Source: Gnetum montanum
Taxonomy: Eukaryota > Streptophyta > Gnetopsida > Gnetales > Gnetaceae
Reading direction: 5' to 3'
Assembly: GCA_015680685.1 (NCBI GenBank)
Contig: MNCI01022655.1
Coordinates: 753,750 to 817,749, forward strand
Length of the DNA stretch: 64,000 bases
The notes beneath the pieces are model-generated. The model did not search any database. It was not told where the DNA came from and saw nothing but the letters and a program-made list of their open reading frames with translations. Shown here in pieces: positions 1 through 12,182 of the stretch. A program made the position numbers and the translations under genes. Every line of letters begins with the position of its first letter. The first letter of the stretch is position 1.

Positions 1-89
1 AAGAAACACAAGACTAAGATAAAGAGGCAAACCTTCTAGTCTCATTGTAGTGTTAGTGAAGAAATCTATTGAAAATTATGTACTTTTAG

Positions 90-1975
90 AAAAAATTGAT
101 AATCCTAAATAATATATTTTGCTAAAAAGCTAATGCTAGCATGGTTGTGATTTTCTTGTCATATGCTATTTTACTCCTAGAGATGTTATAGTAAATGATA
201 CAATAGAGTTGTATTGTGATCATACTTTCTAGTTCTTAGGTAAAGATATTGTAGAATTTTCAGCAAAAGACTCAGTATTTATTTGTTGAGATTTTAATGT
301 AAGAATAGATTCATAGCAAATAAATAAATTATTTAGTGGTAACATAATGTTGGTAGTTTAGACATTCTTGAAGATCATAATTGGACATGAGATTTTGTAG
401 ATAACATTATTAATATAGACTATAACTTTTGATCTTCTCATTTGTAATGACCTTGCTAGATTTTCTCAATCTTCATCATTTACTTTCACAAGATGTCAAG
501 GTAACTCTTGTATTGATTTATTTTTATGTTCTTATAAATCCATTAAATTTATTAAGGATTTGAAAGTAGAGAAGATTTAGTTGAGTCTTGTGATCATTAT
601 ATAGAGTTTTTATTGCAAATTAAAATTTTTTCTCAAATAATAATAGAAAAAAATATTAGTGTAGAATCATCCTAAAAGTTAAGGAAAAATATATGGATGT
701 AGCACATAACAAATGGAATCTTGAAAGACAACATAAGGAACTTGAACAAATTTTTCTTATAGTAGCTAAGCAAGTTATGCACCAGGTGCAATCACTAAAA
801 GAGGTTAAGCTTTTGCTCATCCATTGACCTTCTTGGAACTTTGCCTAGCGGGGTGAGGATTGTGGCTTTGGGTAATGATCCTTAGCTAAACATGTTGTGC
901 ATTTACAACAACAAGGTACTAAGAATGCTTGGTTTGATGAGAAATTGATGTAGGCTAGAAAAAATATTAAGAATGCAAGTAAGAAACACAAATAAAGTTT
1001 AGTTAAAGCATATAAATATTTGATGAGTACTAAGAGGAGGAAATTTATTAGGAAGCAACAAGAATATTTTATTTACACCATTAAAAATAAGCCTAGATGG
1101 TTTTGAAATTATTTTCATTATAAAGCCTATTCATCATTTAATTTTTCTTTTCTAGATATTTGTTCATTTTATAATAAAATAATTATATAAAAAGATGATA
1201 ATTATACTATTATTGTATAATAAGCACTTTTCCAATTTACTCTTAAGGAAGTCATAGAGGATATTAAAAAGCTAGCATCTAGAAAAGATATAAATTTAAA
1301 TGATTTATATGTAGAATTATTAAAGTGTGTAGGAGTTGGTATTCATAGAGAAATTTTAAATAGATTTTATTCAACAATTGTTTAAGGATCAAATAAACAT
1401 TGGAAAACTAGCAAGGTTATCTAATTATATAAAAAGGAGTTTAAAATAATTCGAATAATTATTGAATTATCTTTATGAATAGTATATTTTATAAGTTATT
1501 AGGTACTCTTCTAGAAAAGAAAATCAATTCTTGGGCTAGAGTTAACCAGGTTAGGACAAGGTGTTAAGCAGGTTTTAGAAAAGAATCACTCCACTATTAA
1601 GTACTTAGTTGCTTTTAAACTTTGCATAGAGTTTCCGAAAGTGCATGATGCATGGTTTGTAGAAAACTATAGTTGTAGTTGCATGAAATTGGCCTCCCTT
1701 TTGAATTGGATAAAAGAACTCAATAATTGTATGAGGAAGTGCTTACTGAAATTAATGATAATGAGCTAGAGAATAAATTTTAGTTGTAGAGAAAAATTGG
1801 ATTTAAGTAAGGTTGTTTACTTTCTTCAACTTTCTTTGGTATATTTATTGATGAAATGTAGAAATGTTTATGTAATAGGTAAGATACTCATGGTATCAAA
1901 ATTGGATCCTAAGCAATGAATCTTCTTTTGTATGCAGATTATGTTTTCTTAATCTTCACTATTGTAGAATGTATG
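90..1975 (+). pseudogene. L1-type LINE ORF2 remnant (endonuclease + reverse transcriptase)
   Basis: Broken open frames on the plus strand carry the landmarks of a plant L1 LINE ORF2. An endonuclease-like DFNVRID segment is at about 290-310 and a second endonuclease-like stretch (TFTRCQGNSCIDLFL) at about 480-525. An RT N-terminal stretch (EVIEDIKKLASRKDIN) is at about 1250-1300. The RT catalytic box reads LLLYADYVFLI at about 1922-1954, where the family has YADD, so the second catalytic Asp is lost. Many stops and frame changes show a long-dead copy. The 5' end may lie outside the window. I see no poly(A) tail or target duplication near 1980. The assignment to LINE is fairly sure; the clade (L1) rests on motif spacing only. 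Confidence 0.72.
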
Positions 1976-2089
1976 TGTTGTACCCACTTTTTTTTTTTGG
2001 CTCATCAACAACCAAGAAAAGTGTAATTTTAACATTGTTTCATCTAATTGAGTTATCAAGATGTTCTAAAAGCATCATCATAAGTTCTT

Positions 2090-2840
2090 TTTTAGACTCC
2101 CATAGGCCCCTATAAGATATTCTAGTTCATGATCTAATATATGAGCATTAGTTTTGGTAACTTTTGGCAGAATTGGAAACACGAAAATTTTAAGTATCAT
2201 CTAGATGATGTAGGTGACATTGACATGAGCATTAGTATTACTTGCCTTAACCACACCATCACTATGCCAAACCTTATTTCTTGGCTCTATTTTTGGCTTT
2301 GTCAACCCTTTAACAACTAGTCTACATTAATCCTAAGATGACAAGATTAAGTTTCAATGATTTTAGTGAACTTTCGGAAACATGAAATAGAATTTTTTTT
2401 CAAAGTGTTACCCAAGTGATGTAGGCGATGCTAACATCAATGTCACCTACCTTAGTCTCCACTACATCACCTTTCATGAACTTGTATTTTGTCTATCATT
2501 TCAACTTTGTCAAACTTTTGGTGACCAATCTACATGAATCTTGAGATGATAGATATTAATTTTAATTAGTATTAGAAACCTCTAGGATACATGAGATAAA
2601 TTTTTTTAAGTGTGTCCAAGTGATGTTGATGCTAGTATCACTGTCACCTTCCTTAGTCAAAATTTCAACATACATCACAAACTTGTCTTTTGTCCACAGT
2701 TTCTACTTCCTTAGATCATTAGTAACAAGTTTACATTAGTCCCAAGATAAGAAACATCAACTTTAGTAACAAACATCAAGTTTTGAAAGATATGAAATAA
2801 CACATGAAACATGATAAATTTTTCTAAGTTTGTGATGAAC
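2090..2840. repeat. Degenerate tandem repeat, period about 204 bp, 3 to 3.5 copies
   Basis: A GATGTAGG/GATGTTG landmark recurs at about 2215, 2418 and 2622, each time followed by a CATCAATGTCACC-like stretch, ACCTTAGTC-like words and then a 'gaaacatgaaatag..ttttt' block. A partial fourth block starts near 2785. Copies are only moderately similar. Nothing coding is seen in them. Confidence 0.6.
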
Positions 2841-3756
2841 TAGCCAAAGTTTAGTGTTGAATTACCTTAATAATTAACTTTGTTGTAAGATTGTCACCTC
2901 ATTTGTGACTAACTTGTAAGTCTTATTTGTGGAGGAACACTCCCAAAGTCAAAATATCATCAAGATAAATAACAATTAGATTCAAATTAAATTGAAAACT
3001 GCACACTTATAACTTCATTCATAAATAAAATCAAGAAGGCCTACCTTAACTTTTAACATTAAGTTCAAAGATGAAAACAATTGATCAAACCAAATTTAAA
3101 GTACATGAATTTATAATAAATAATAGAAGATTACAAAGGGGACATCACCTAATCTATGACCTTACTCTACTAGCTTCACAATGCAACAACTTCATAGGCT
3201 TGATAACATCAATGGTTGTTGATTGTCATGAAGTGTCAACAATCTTCCTTAACAATTTTAATACAAAAAAGAAAAATGAATTTCCTATGGATTTTCTCCT
3301 AAGTTTTTCATATCCCCTCATTCATAAATGAGCTTCCTATTTACATTGAAGAGGATTTACAATAATTAGGAAAATAATCATTTTGGAATTTTATTATTAT
3401 CCCAAATTTCAATAGCAATCTATTGCAATCTTGTTGCATTGTATTGTGACTTTTGGCGGCTTCAATACTTGATTTGGATTACTTCCTTCAACCTGAATTG
3501 ATATCTCAATCTCTTCACAAAATGCTTCTTTCGTAGAAATCTATGTGATTAGTTCATATTGCAGTTGCTACAAGGATCGATATAATTGAAGTCGATTCCT
3601 ATCACTCCTATGATTTCCTGTGATACATAAAACTTAAGAAAGGAATTAATGCTTATTGATTTCTACCAAAATTAATTATCTTTGATAGGGTGAAAAAAAT
3701 ACAAGTTTATAATGTTAAAAACTAGAGAATTATAGGGTTCAACATAGCCCCCAACT
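2841..3756. other. AT-rich stretch with no recognisable gene
   Basis: The only open frame of note (86 codons, plus strand, 3071-3331) has no family-like motif and I treat it as chance. It may be old retroelement debris flanking element F. I see no terminal repeats or splice-like structure here. Confidence 0.4.
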
Positions 3757-4575
3757 AGCTCAAGACAAGACACGTATAAGAGATTCTCCTAACCTCTCTC
3801 AAGTGCTCTCCCTTGCCTTTCACTCAACTTCCTTGCACAAGCTCTCCTTCCTTGTACAAGCTCTCTTGCATAAGCTCTCTTCCCTCAAGAGCTCTCTCTC
3901 TTGTCCTCTATTGGTATGTTTGGCCTTTAGCTTTGACACTTCGATCCTTGGCACTATGGCACTTGGCACTATAGTCTTTGTAATTGCAACACTTACAATG
4001 GTGAATTGCATTAATATTTATAAGAAACCAAAAGGTAAAGACCTTAGAAACTTGTCCTCAACTCAACTTGAGATTCTTTAGATGTTTCCCAATTCTTCTC
4101 ACCTTCTTCCTGGCTATTTCCATCTTGCTTTGGTTATTTCCAAAATTTGAATGATATTCTTGGAAGTTTCCCCATGTGTTTGGGTCATCTTTGGCTTTGT
4201 TGGGATGTCTACTATGAAAGCCCTACTCATGAGAGAGACAAATACTATTTTTGATAGATGTCTTCTATAGACTTGAGATGTCTTTAAGCAAGACATCTCT
4301 GGAAAGACACCTATCTTTTTGGTTAGACATCTATCTTGAAGGTGGAAAAAATAAAAAAATGCTTGTTTTGATACTAGAAGCCTCCAAATGCTTCCCAGTA
4401 AGTCCCCATAGATCTTGGAATCTTCTAAACTCATCAAAATAAGCCAAAAACACCTTCAAACATGTTAAAACATCCAAGAATCATCCCTAATAAAATCAAA
4501 AAATCAAAAAATAAAACATAAAAAAGAAAATAGCATTTAGGATAGAAAAGGGGGATTGGAAGAGATGTTCCTACA
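3757..4575 (-). repeat. 3' LTR of element F (truncated or diverged at its end)
   Basis: Aligns from the shared segment 'tcaagacaagacacgtataagagattctc' region up to the TG start at 4575 (minus strand). The partner LTR is about 150-250 bp longer at the U5 side, so this copy is truncated or too diverged there. It carries several AGATGTCT/AGACATCT words, probably decayed AGACGTCT palindromes. Confidence 0.7.
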
Positions 4576-4576
4576 T

Positions 4577-4592
4577 TAGCTCTCCCACCCTT
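4577..4592 (-). promoter_or_regulatory. Polypurine tract of element F
   Basis: On the minus strand AAGGGTGGGAGAGC directly precedes the TGTAGGAAC start of the 3' LTR, the position expected for the plus-strand DNA primer. Confidence 0.6.
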
Positions 4593-4642
4593 AAAAAATG
4601 TCACGCTTCATGATCTTTCATAAGTTGGAAGGCACCACGTCC

Positions 4643-5284
4643 TCATGACTCAAGGCCATCACAATAATCATGACTCAATGCATTACAAACATGAAAATAA
4701 ATATCATTGGAGGTTTTGGATTTGAGCTTTCCTTGATCATGTGGACTTATCCTCATGCCCCACCATGCTTCCTTCATCTGATCATCTCCTTGGAATGCTT
4801 CCCTTGCATCCCCATGATGACACAAACCTAAAACAAATAAAGAATACAAAAAAGAAAAAGGATTAGGATTTCTTAATTCAACATCCTTTTCTTGCTTCTT
4901 TTTCTTCTTCTTCACCTTCTTCTTCTTGGTGTTTGGAAGATTACCACTTAGCTTCCTTTCATCATAACCATGTATATTACCTTCATGATGCACTTCCATT
5001 TTATAGCCAAGACAATCCAATCCATCAACACACTTCACAAATTTATCATTTCTATAATCAATAGCAAGCATCTCCAAATTTTGGAAAATTATATCATTAT
5101 CAATGTCTTCACTTACATCAATAATGACCTTCTCACAATGACTATTCCAATAGCAATCATCATCAAATAATTTACCATTATTAGTCTTCCTCTTACTAAC
5201 AATGACATCAAAAGTCACAATATGACTCTCAACCTCATCACAATCACCACAATGATCATGATGCTCATCATTACTGTTGAACAA
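4643..5284 (-). CDS. Unknown acidic/His-rich ORF in element F
   Basis: A 213-codon open frame, the longest uninterrupted one in F. The N-terminal third is rich in Asp, Glu, His and Cys. A lysine block (KKKKVKKKKKK) sits near residue 120, which could be a nuclear or nucleic-acid contact. The frame continues upstream past a stop, so the displayed Met is not necessarily the start. There is no protease, zinc knuckle or RT motif. It lies between the gag-like ORF and the polypurine tract. Function unknown; I cannot tie it to a family. Confidence 0.35.
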   Translation of the reverse strand: MFNSNDEHHDHCGDCDEVESHIVTFDVIVSKRKTNNGKLFDDDCYWNSHCEKVIIDVSEDIDNDIIFQNLEMLAIDYRNDKFVKCVDGLDCLGYKMEVHHEGNIHGYDERKLSGNLPNTKKKKVKKKKKKQEKDVELRNPNPFSFLYSLFVLGLCHHGDAREAFQGDDQMKEAWWGMRISPHDQGKLKSKTSNDIYFHVCNALSHDYCDGLES

Positions 5285-5872
5285 ACCACTACCAAGCTAA
5301 AGTGAGAAACTAGCATCCATCACACTAGCTTGAACATGAGAGATATTAGGACCATCAACAAAGTTAAGCTTACTATTACTTATCTTTCCATGGCTTCTCC
5401 CATCCATCTTTGGTTCAACTTGATCTTCAATATATGGTTATCCAATCTCATCAAAGCTTGAAGGTTCAAGATCTGAAATAGAAGTTCCTAATTCCAATGG
5501 CTTGTCCTCTTCAGAGGAATCATAAAAAAGCTCTTCATTCCACTTTGGAGGTACCAACTCAAAAGGTAAGCTTTCCTCCATGGCCTTAACATTAGATTCA
5601 TCAGAAACATCATCAAAGAAATCATTCTTCCACATACCTTGGCTAGAAGACTGACCTCTCTCCTATGATATAGTCTCACCTTGACTTAGAATGTACTCTC
5701 TCTTGCTGCAAGGTATAGAAAAATTGCAAAAAGAATGAGTATCATACCTTCTAGTGCTACCCTTGATCTTCCTTGAAGAAGTGCCCCTATCTTTGCCACT
5801 CCTTTGGCTTTGATCCTTCACATCACATGAATTATGATGTAGGAACTCTCCTTGATCAACAACACACACCAT
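5285..5872 (-). pseudogene. Unknown internal coding trace of element F
   Basis: Adjacent minus-strand open pieces read as one acidic Ser/Glu-rich protein interrupted by stops (for example DDVSDESNVKAMEESLPF near 5600 and a basic SRKIKGSTRRYDTHSF part near 5770). They probably belonged to the same polypeptide as the neighbouring ORFs. No domain recognised. Confidence 0.35.
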
Positions 5873-5971
5873 GTTATACTTTGAAGATCTCTTAGTCCAT
5901 TTTATGAAGCTCTTGGTTCCCTCCCTTGAAACCCTTAAGTATTGAGCATTCCTTCACTCAATAAGAGATAC

Positions 5972-6253
5972 TTAAGAACTCCTTTTCTCATTGATCTCTA
6001 TTGCATGAGACCTTTCATATTCCCTTATTTCTTGATGGCTAGAAGATATTCTATCAATTCTCCTGAAAATATTTTCCATGTTAGTCTTGAATTTCTCCAT
6101 ATCCCTTTCTAAAGTTTCTGCAAAATCTTGGTGCTTTTGGACCTTTACTTTGGGAAGAAATTCTTGCATTTTAGCCACAAAAGCTTTAAAGGAGTCCTTA
6201 AATTCTTGAAGCCCTTGTCTAAGATCTTGATATGTATTCTTTGTTGGAGCCAT
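5972..6253 (-). pseudogene. gag-like coiled-coil ORF of element F
   Basis: An open frame begins about 110 nt downstream of the primer site, as expected for gag. The likely start is the internal Met (MAPTKNTYQDL) at 6253 rather than the upstream Met at 6319. The protein is helical and charged, with heptad-like Leu/Ile/Phe spacing (LQEFKDSFKAFVAKMQEFL and METFKT-like repeats). It then runs into stops. Length is far below a full gag and no CCHC knuckle is seen. gag identity is inferred from position and composition. Confidence 0.45.
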
Positions 6254-6366
6254 ACCTAAAGCAACAAGAATGATATCCAAAAGAAAATACAAAAATATCC
6301 ACAATAATGTTCCTTTCATTCAAAGAAAATACCAAGCTTCAACATAGAAGTGTGGAAACCTTTAAA

Positions 6367-6383
6367 CCCTGGCTATAATACCA
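6367..6383 (-). promoter_or_regulatory. Primer binding site, initiator tRNA-Met type (element F)
   Basis: On the minus strand the sequence is TGGTATTATAGCCAGGG, close to TGGTATCAGAGCCAGG, the complement of the plant initiator tRNA-Met 3' end. It lies three bases after the LTR end. Confidence 0.8.
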
Positions 6384-6386
6384 ATC

Positions 6387-7358
6387 TAGTGTACGGGGTG
6401 GTGCAAATTGATAGCTCCCAATAGGACCCAATCCATAACTTCCAAGAAGATCTAGCTTAGAAAATAAGAACAATATAATAAAATAGAGAAAATATTCCTT
6501 ATATTAACAATATTGTCAAAATACATAGAAAATACATCAAATATGAGGAGCCAAGCTCAACTCAAAACTCTACCAAGGATCTTAGAGGCCACAATTGTCT
6601 TCTCTTAACCCTCAATTTCTCACAATGGAGCCCAAGCTCAAGACAAAACACTTATAAGAGATTCTCCTAACCTCTCTCAAGTGCTATCCCTTGCCTTTTA
6701 CTCAACTTCCTTGTATAAGCTCTCTTTCCTCAAGAGTGCTCTCTCTTACCCTCTATTGGATGTTTGGCCTTCAACATTTGCACTTTGACCCTTGGCACTA
6801 TGACACTTGGCACCGTGATACTTACAATGGTGAATTACATCAACATTGATAAGCAACTGAAAGGTAAAAATCCTAGAAAAATTTCCTCAACTCAACTTGA
6901 GATTCTTTAGATGTTTCCTAATTCTTGTCACATTTTCCATCTTACTTTGGTTTTTTCCCAAATTGGAATGTAATTTTTAGAAGTTTCCCCATGTGTTTGG
7001 ATCATATTTGGCTTTGTTGGGACATCTACTATCAAGCCTTTCTCATGAGAGAGATGTCTGCTATTTTTAGTAGACATCTTCTATGGATTTGAGACATCTT
7101 TACTTGAAGGGAAACATCTTTGGAAATACATCTATCTTTTTAGGAAGACATCTATCCTAAAGGTGCCAAAAATAAAAATGTTTTTTTATGTTGAAAGCTT
7201 TTGGATGTCTTCCAACAAGTTCCCATAGACCATAGAATCTCCTAAACTCATCAAAATAATCCAAAAACACCTTCAAACATGTTAAAACATCCAAGAATCA
7301 TCCCCAATAAAAAAAACATATTGGGTAGAAAAAGGGGATCAAAAAAGGTGTCCCCACA
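6387..7358 (-). repeat. 5' LTR of element F
   Basis: A 972-bp LTR, TG at 7358 and TA (for CA) at 6387. It matches 3757-4575 over most of its length, including the pyrimidine-rich 'cctctctcaagtgct' block and the array of AGATGTCT/AGACATCT words at about 7020-7150. Confidence 0.75.
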
Positions 7359-7372
7359 CCATGTTGTGCATA

Positions 7373-7939
7373 GAAGGAAGAACATTCATCACTATCATCC
7401 TTAGCATTACATGATGTTTAGGTTCAAGGTTTGCAAAATGCAAATTTTTCACTTGTAGTTGCTTGGAGTAATTCTCCCCAATGAACTGAAGGAAGACATC
7501 ATACTTATCCTCCATGCTTGCTTTTGACTGAAAATTTTCATTCCCCTTGGTTTCCAGCCCAAGCCACTAATGTGGCTTGGCTACTGTAACCTTGACTATT
7601 TTCTTCTTGATGAAAGACACTAAATAGCATTGTGGAGGATTGACATTCATCAAGTATGGTTTAAGATTCCAAAATCTCTTCCTAGATGAACTAATCAATG
7701 GGGGGCCTAATGAAAGCCACACAGTCCATTGTGTCTAGCTATTGTTGCATCTCCATGTCGATGTGGTCAAACGACTCAGAGTAATTAGTCTCATAATGCC
7801 AAGGTGCAATTTTTAGGCATTTTCTCCTAGGTTCCTATAAAAAAACTAGAATATTTAGCATACGAAAATTATCAAAAATTTCCTTGCCTATGCCCATGCT
7901 TACCTTTGCCTACTGCTTGATGCTTGATGATTCAACCAT
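7373..7939 (-). pseudogene. Unrecognised coding trace with an intron-like break, cut by element F
   Basis: On the minus strand a Met codon at 7939 starts 12 codons ending AAAG. A GTAAGC donor follows, then 69 bp, then a T-rich acceptor TTTTTTTATAG at 7835. The downstream frame starts PRRKCLKIAPWHYETNYSES and stays open, apart from TAG/TAA/TGA stops, for about 120 codons. A frame change then leads into YDVFLQFIGENYSKQLQVK. A TATAAA word overlaps the start. Element F begins directly after the last coding trace (7358), so it probably interrupted the gene. I do not recognise the product. Structure and strand recall the antisense genes of elements A and B, but I cannot align it to them. Confidence 0.35.
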
Positions 7940-8900
7940 TTTATAGTGGAAAAGATAGGCACTATAGAAAAAAAAAAGATTAACATCATGTTCTTGATTT
8001 AGAGAAATCTATTAGGGCTTTAAATTAATCATACGCTAAGAAAGAATAGTTGGGATTGGATGATGGAGGTTGACGTGGATGTGAAGGCCCCACTCCTTGT
8101 CATGGTTTCTCTTGGAAAGATGCTGTAGATTTGAGAAAAATGGAGGCTGTAATCAAAGAAGATGAAGGCCCTAATTTATTCTTCCCCATGGGTTTCACTC
8201 TACAAAAATAATTCTTCTTCCATAAGGCTATGACTTTATAGTAAGGTTTCCTCCTTACTATTTGCCTTTTTATTTTTTAGATTTTAACTATTTTGATATA
8301 GATCACGAGCTTGATGTGAATTGTAACATTTTGGATCAAATTACATTGATGCATTTATATGGTTTGATATATAATGTATTTAGGTCATTGATGTATTGAT
8401 TTATATCGCAATCGCGTTGATAATACTTGAAACACTAGGGAAAATTTTTGACATATTGATTCCCATTGATCTAGGCTATATGAATCGATATGTTTAATAA
8501 ACATATCAAATTATGTTGAAGCCATGTTGTTTAGATGAGAAATTTTTAACAAAATTTTTTCATGCTCATACCATATTGATTTAATCAATATGGATCAATA
8601 TATCTATTACATTTAATATCAATTTAAATTGATAAAATCTATATTTAAGTTGATAACCTGAGTTTCACCTTTTAATTTATTGAACCATATCACTGAAATC
8701 GGTATACTTTGATTTGTCTTGTATTGAGACATCAGCTCCTTGATATCCCTTAGTATGACCAATTTTAAGGTTTTTAAGTTTTCTATCCAACTTCTATAGA
8801 CATAAATGTCTCAATATCCCTTGGTAGAGTAACTTATCCTAATTGCCCTAGATTAAGAAACTCAATATTAATTGATATTAGTGTGATGATTTTATTTACT
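7940..8900. other. AT-rich spacer with repeated ATCAATAT words
   Basis: From about 8290 to 8900 short words such as ATTGAT, ATCAATAT and CGATAT recur on both strands, including a perfect inverted repeat at 8571-8593. This texture is common in plant LTRs. No coding trace is recognised. Confidence 0.4.
8571..8593. repeat. Perfect inverted repeat, 10-bp arms, 3-bp spacer
   Basis: CCATATTGAT, TTA, ATCAATATGG. It may be a protein-binding dyad or chance in AT-rich DNA. Confidence 0.5.
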
Positions 8901-10299
8901 TAATAATGTACAAAATTTTATTCCCTTTTTGTCTTCACTCCTCAATAAATTCTTATTATTTGGGTAGGAGTCCACATATACCTTTGTTAGGAAGGCTCTT
9001 CCTAGGATTGATTAGGCTAAAACATCACCTCACAAGGTTTTCTTCATTTGGTGCAAGAATGTCTTACAAACTCAAGGTTTTAACCTTTTCTATGTTTTAA
9101 GGATTAGAGATGCATTTCTTGCATAAAACTTATTCCCTAACTTGCTCTTGGATTAGCTTCCATTTAAAAGTTTTCATTTCTCTCCCCCTAATTAAACTAG
9201 GATATGTATCATACCTAGGTGAATTAGTATAAATAAGATAAATTATTTAAAAGTGGGATAGCCAAAAGGATATACCAAAAAGTAAAGATTGCAATGGATT
9301 TTATATATCCACTATTATATATAGTGTACTAGAAGCCTTGGGTCTAGAAAATTTTAGTATCCATCATTGGCCACCATGGTAGGGATCATGACCACTAACA
9401 CCTATGGAGAGCATAATGGAAAACACGTGTTATATCCTTGTACTAAGAGTATCACTAGACATAATAGATGACCACACAAAAAGAAGGAAAATGAGAAGAA
9501 AAGTAAAAAGAGAGAAGTAAAAATAGAAATAAACATCTAAGGTAAGAAGTATCATGAGGCAAGGGACAAAATAAACCAAGTAAGGAAGATGGACAAAAAT
9601 GAAAGGAAGTAGTAGAATACCTAGTAAGATAAGTCAATCCACCTTGAAACACTGCTTACAAAAGGAGGCTCTTATGGGATGTGGAAAAGTGTGAGCCATG
9701 TGCATTGCGTCAATGATAAAGTTCTTATGGGAGTGTGGCCTTGGTCATGATTGAAGGTGCTTATGGAACCTTGTTACTTATGCTAGGTTTTTTTTGTTTC
9801 TTTTCTTTTAAAACCAAATTAGGTCTACTTCAAGCATGAGGTTCTTGTGGGGGCAATTATTTTCTTAAAATATATGTGATGATGGCTCACTTAATTACTA
9901 ATGATATTTCTCATTCTAAAGCACCTTTATGGCTAGTGCAAATGTGACACACCCTTTTCATATTGATGTATCAAAAAGTTAATTACTACAACTAGTTATG
10001 AATGCTTAAAATCAAAACTTAGTTATTATTCCTATGATTCTGACATGAAACTTAGAAACCTAAAGAATATTGCAAAGAAATTACTGAATTGAAATTCTTA
10101 TTAGTTTATTAATCTAAGGCTCACCCTTAGATGGATTTTGGATTTAAACATACCTATCCCAAGGTAGGAGGATTTTTCATTCTCCCTTGCATTTTAGACA
10201 CAATGCTAATGAATTCTTTAAAGTCCCAAATAACAATAGAATTCACTACTTTATCCTCTACATTTTTAAGGTGAAATTTATAGAGTAAAATTCTTTATT
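8901..10299. other. AT-rich stretch, possibly the 3' LTR side of the Athila-type element
   Basis: The minus-strand Athila-type element should have its 3' untranslated region and LTR here, downstream of its integrase. No second LTR copy is in the window to confirm it. Short repeated words ('gttcttatggg', 'gaggttcttgtggg') occur at about 9660-9860. Open frames in it look accidental. Confidence 0.35.
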
Positions 10300-10389
10300 T
10301 ATTAAATTACAATATTACATAAGGTTCATGCTGAAGGTTGCTACCCATAGCTTGGACTTGTAATTGGCCTGTTTCATTTCATTTATCAT

Positions 10390-11620
10390 TATCGGGATAA
10401 GTTGGTTCACTTAGCTCTACTAGTTCATCCTCTCCTAGTTTTTCCATGTGATGTTGATGATATAATTTAAGTGTTTTTTCATTAACTAGAAATGTAGTTG
10501 ATGAATCATTAATAGGTGAGGTTAAAACACTTCCATTTGCATGGGGTTGCACAACTAGATATGGGTCTTTCCACCTAGTTTTTAACTTGAAAATTTATGT
10601 AATCTCATATTATACAAAGGAACTTTATCACCTATTGAAAAGTGTTTCTTAAAAATATTCTTATCATGTAAATTCTTCTTTTTATTTTTTATAATTTTTT
10701 GTTCATCAAGGGCATTTAGCCTCTTTTCATCAACTTCATGTATTTGAATTGTTCTAAAGGTGTGATTTATTTCTTCATCAACATTCAATTGTTATGCTAA
10801 ATGTAAATATTGGTATTTAATTTCTATGGGTAATAAACATTTTTTTACCATAAACCAATTGATAAGGTGAATATCCTAAACTTGGTTTATATGTAATTTT
10901 ATAAGTCCAAAATACATCTTGTAATTTTTTGACCAATCCTTCTTTTTAGCACATACAAGTTTTGTTAATATTTTTAATATAATTATATTTGCATTTTCTA
11001 TTTGACCATTGTTTGAGGATGATAGGCAATAGCTATCTTATGTTGGATTCCACAAGACTTAAGAAATTTCTTTATTATTTGATTTACAAAATGAGTTTCT
11101 TGATTGCTTATGATTGTCCATGGAGTTCCAAAGCATGTTAAAATACTTTTCTAAGGAAGGCTACTACTACTTTAACATCATTTGTTGGGGTGGCTTTAGC
11201 TTCTACTCATTTAGTAACATAGTCTATACAAACCAAAATGTATTGACATCCATTAAATGGTGGAAATGGTCCTAAAAAGTATGTATACCACACATCAAAT
11301 GGTTTGGTTATTAAAATTGGGTTTAGTGGAATTTCTTGTCTTTTAGTTATGGCTCCCATTTGTTGGCATTTATCACATTCCTATACATATTTATGAGCAT
11401 CTTCAAATATTGATGACCAATAAAATCCAGTTTGTAAGATTTTGATAGTAGTGCGTTTGCTATCAAAATGGCCACCTCCAAGGTCATCATGACACATATG
11501 TAGAATTTCTTATTACTCATCCTCAGCCACACACCTTTTTGCTACATTATCTTTACATATTTTGGAAAGGTAAAGTTTACTCCAAATATATTTAGAGATG
11601 TTTCTTAAAAAATATTTCTT
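10390..11620 (-). pseudogene. Integrase of Athila-type element
   Basis: Zinc-binding region: CHDDLGGGHFDSKRTTIKI near 11490, then CDKCQQ near 11370. Catalytic-core landmarks follow: FDVWYTYFLGPFPPFNG (the usual D of WG(I)DF is replaced by Y) and YILVCIDYVTK*VEAKATPT near 11230-11140. The third acidic region is lost in stops. The C-terminal part (about 10400-10620) reads KLKTRWKDPYLVVQPHANG, typical of the chromatin-side tail of Athila integrase. It would insert the cDNA into the genome; here it is dead. Confidence 0.8.
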
Positions 11621-11749
11621 TTCCTCCTTACTCCATTGAGTTGAGGTTTTCATAGTGGTAAGATAATTTACTATATCAACAAGCTAAGGATCCTTATTTA
11701 TGGAAAAGAGTTCATCTAGGAATTCATCATGAAATACTCCTTTTATCCT

Positions 11750-12182
11750 ATTTTCTTTCCTTTTTTCTAATCTAGAAATATTGTCTACCACAACATTTTC
11801 TCTACTCATTTTATCTAAAATGTCAAGATCAAATTCTTGGAATAATAGGCACCATCTCATTATTCTCGTGTTTTCTATTTTTTTAGTAGTTAAAAATTGA
11901 ATGGTTGAATGTTCAGTATAAAATCTAGTCTTATATCCTATTAAATATTATATAAACTTATTGAAAGCATACATAATAACTAAAAGTTTTTTTTTTCATA
12001 GTTGTATAAGTTACTTGGGCTTGGTCTGGACTTTTAGACATATAATAGATTACTTGTGGCTCATTATCAATGTCTTGTCCTAAAAATACCCCTACAACAG
12101 TGTCAATAGCATCATACATTAAGTAGAATGGAAAATCCAAATTAGGTGCATTAAGAATAGGGGTCGTGATTACTCTTTTCTT
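11750..12182 (-). pseudogene. RNase H of Athila-type element
   Basis: MDFPFYLMYDAIDTVVGVFLGQ at the upstream end matches the first RNase H strand with its catalytic Asp (YDA). QVIYYMSKSPDQAQVTYTT and a KKK-type variant of the EKE helix follow. The catalytic Glu appears replaced by Lys. It removes the RNA strand of the hybrid. It is broken by stops downstream. Confidence 0.75.

Larger units (their letters stand above)
3757..7358 (-). mobile_element. Non-autonomous LTR retrotransposon F (minus strand)
   Basis: Two direct repeats (3757-4575 and 6387-7358) flank a 1.8-kb internal region. Read on the minus strand the order is 5' LTR, primer site for initiator tRNA-Met, gag-like coiled-coil ORF, unknown acidic/lysine-rich ORFs, polypurine tract, 3' LTR. 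No protease, integrase, RT or RNase H is present, so it must have depended on a partner in trans. LTRs start TG and end TA (decayed CA). The distal end of the 3' LTR (below about 3757) no longer aligns and I found no target duplication, so that edge is uncertain. Confidence 0.75.

Noticed and set aside
3071-3331. 86-codon plus-strand frame
   Set aside because: No motif, no partner copy in the window and AT-rich context; best explained as chance.
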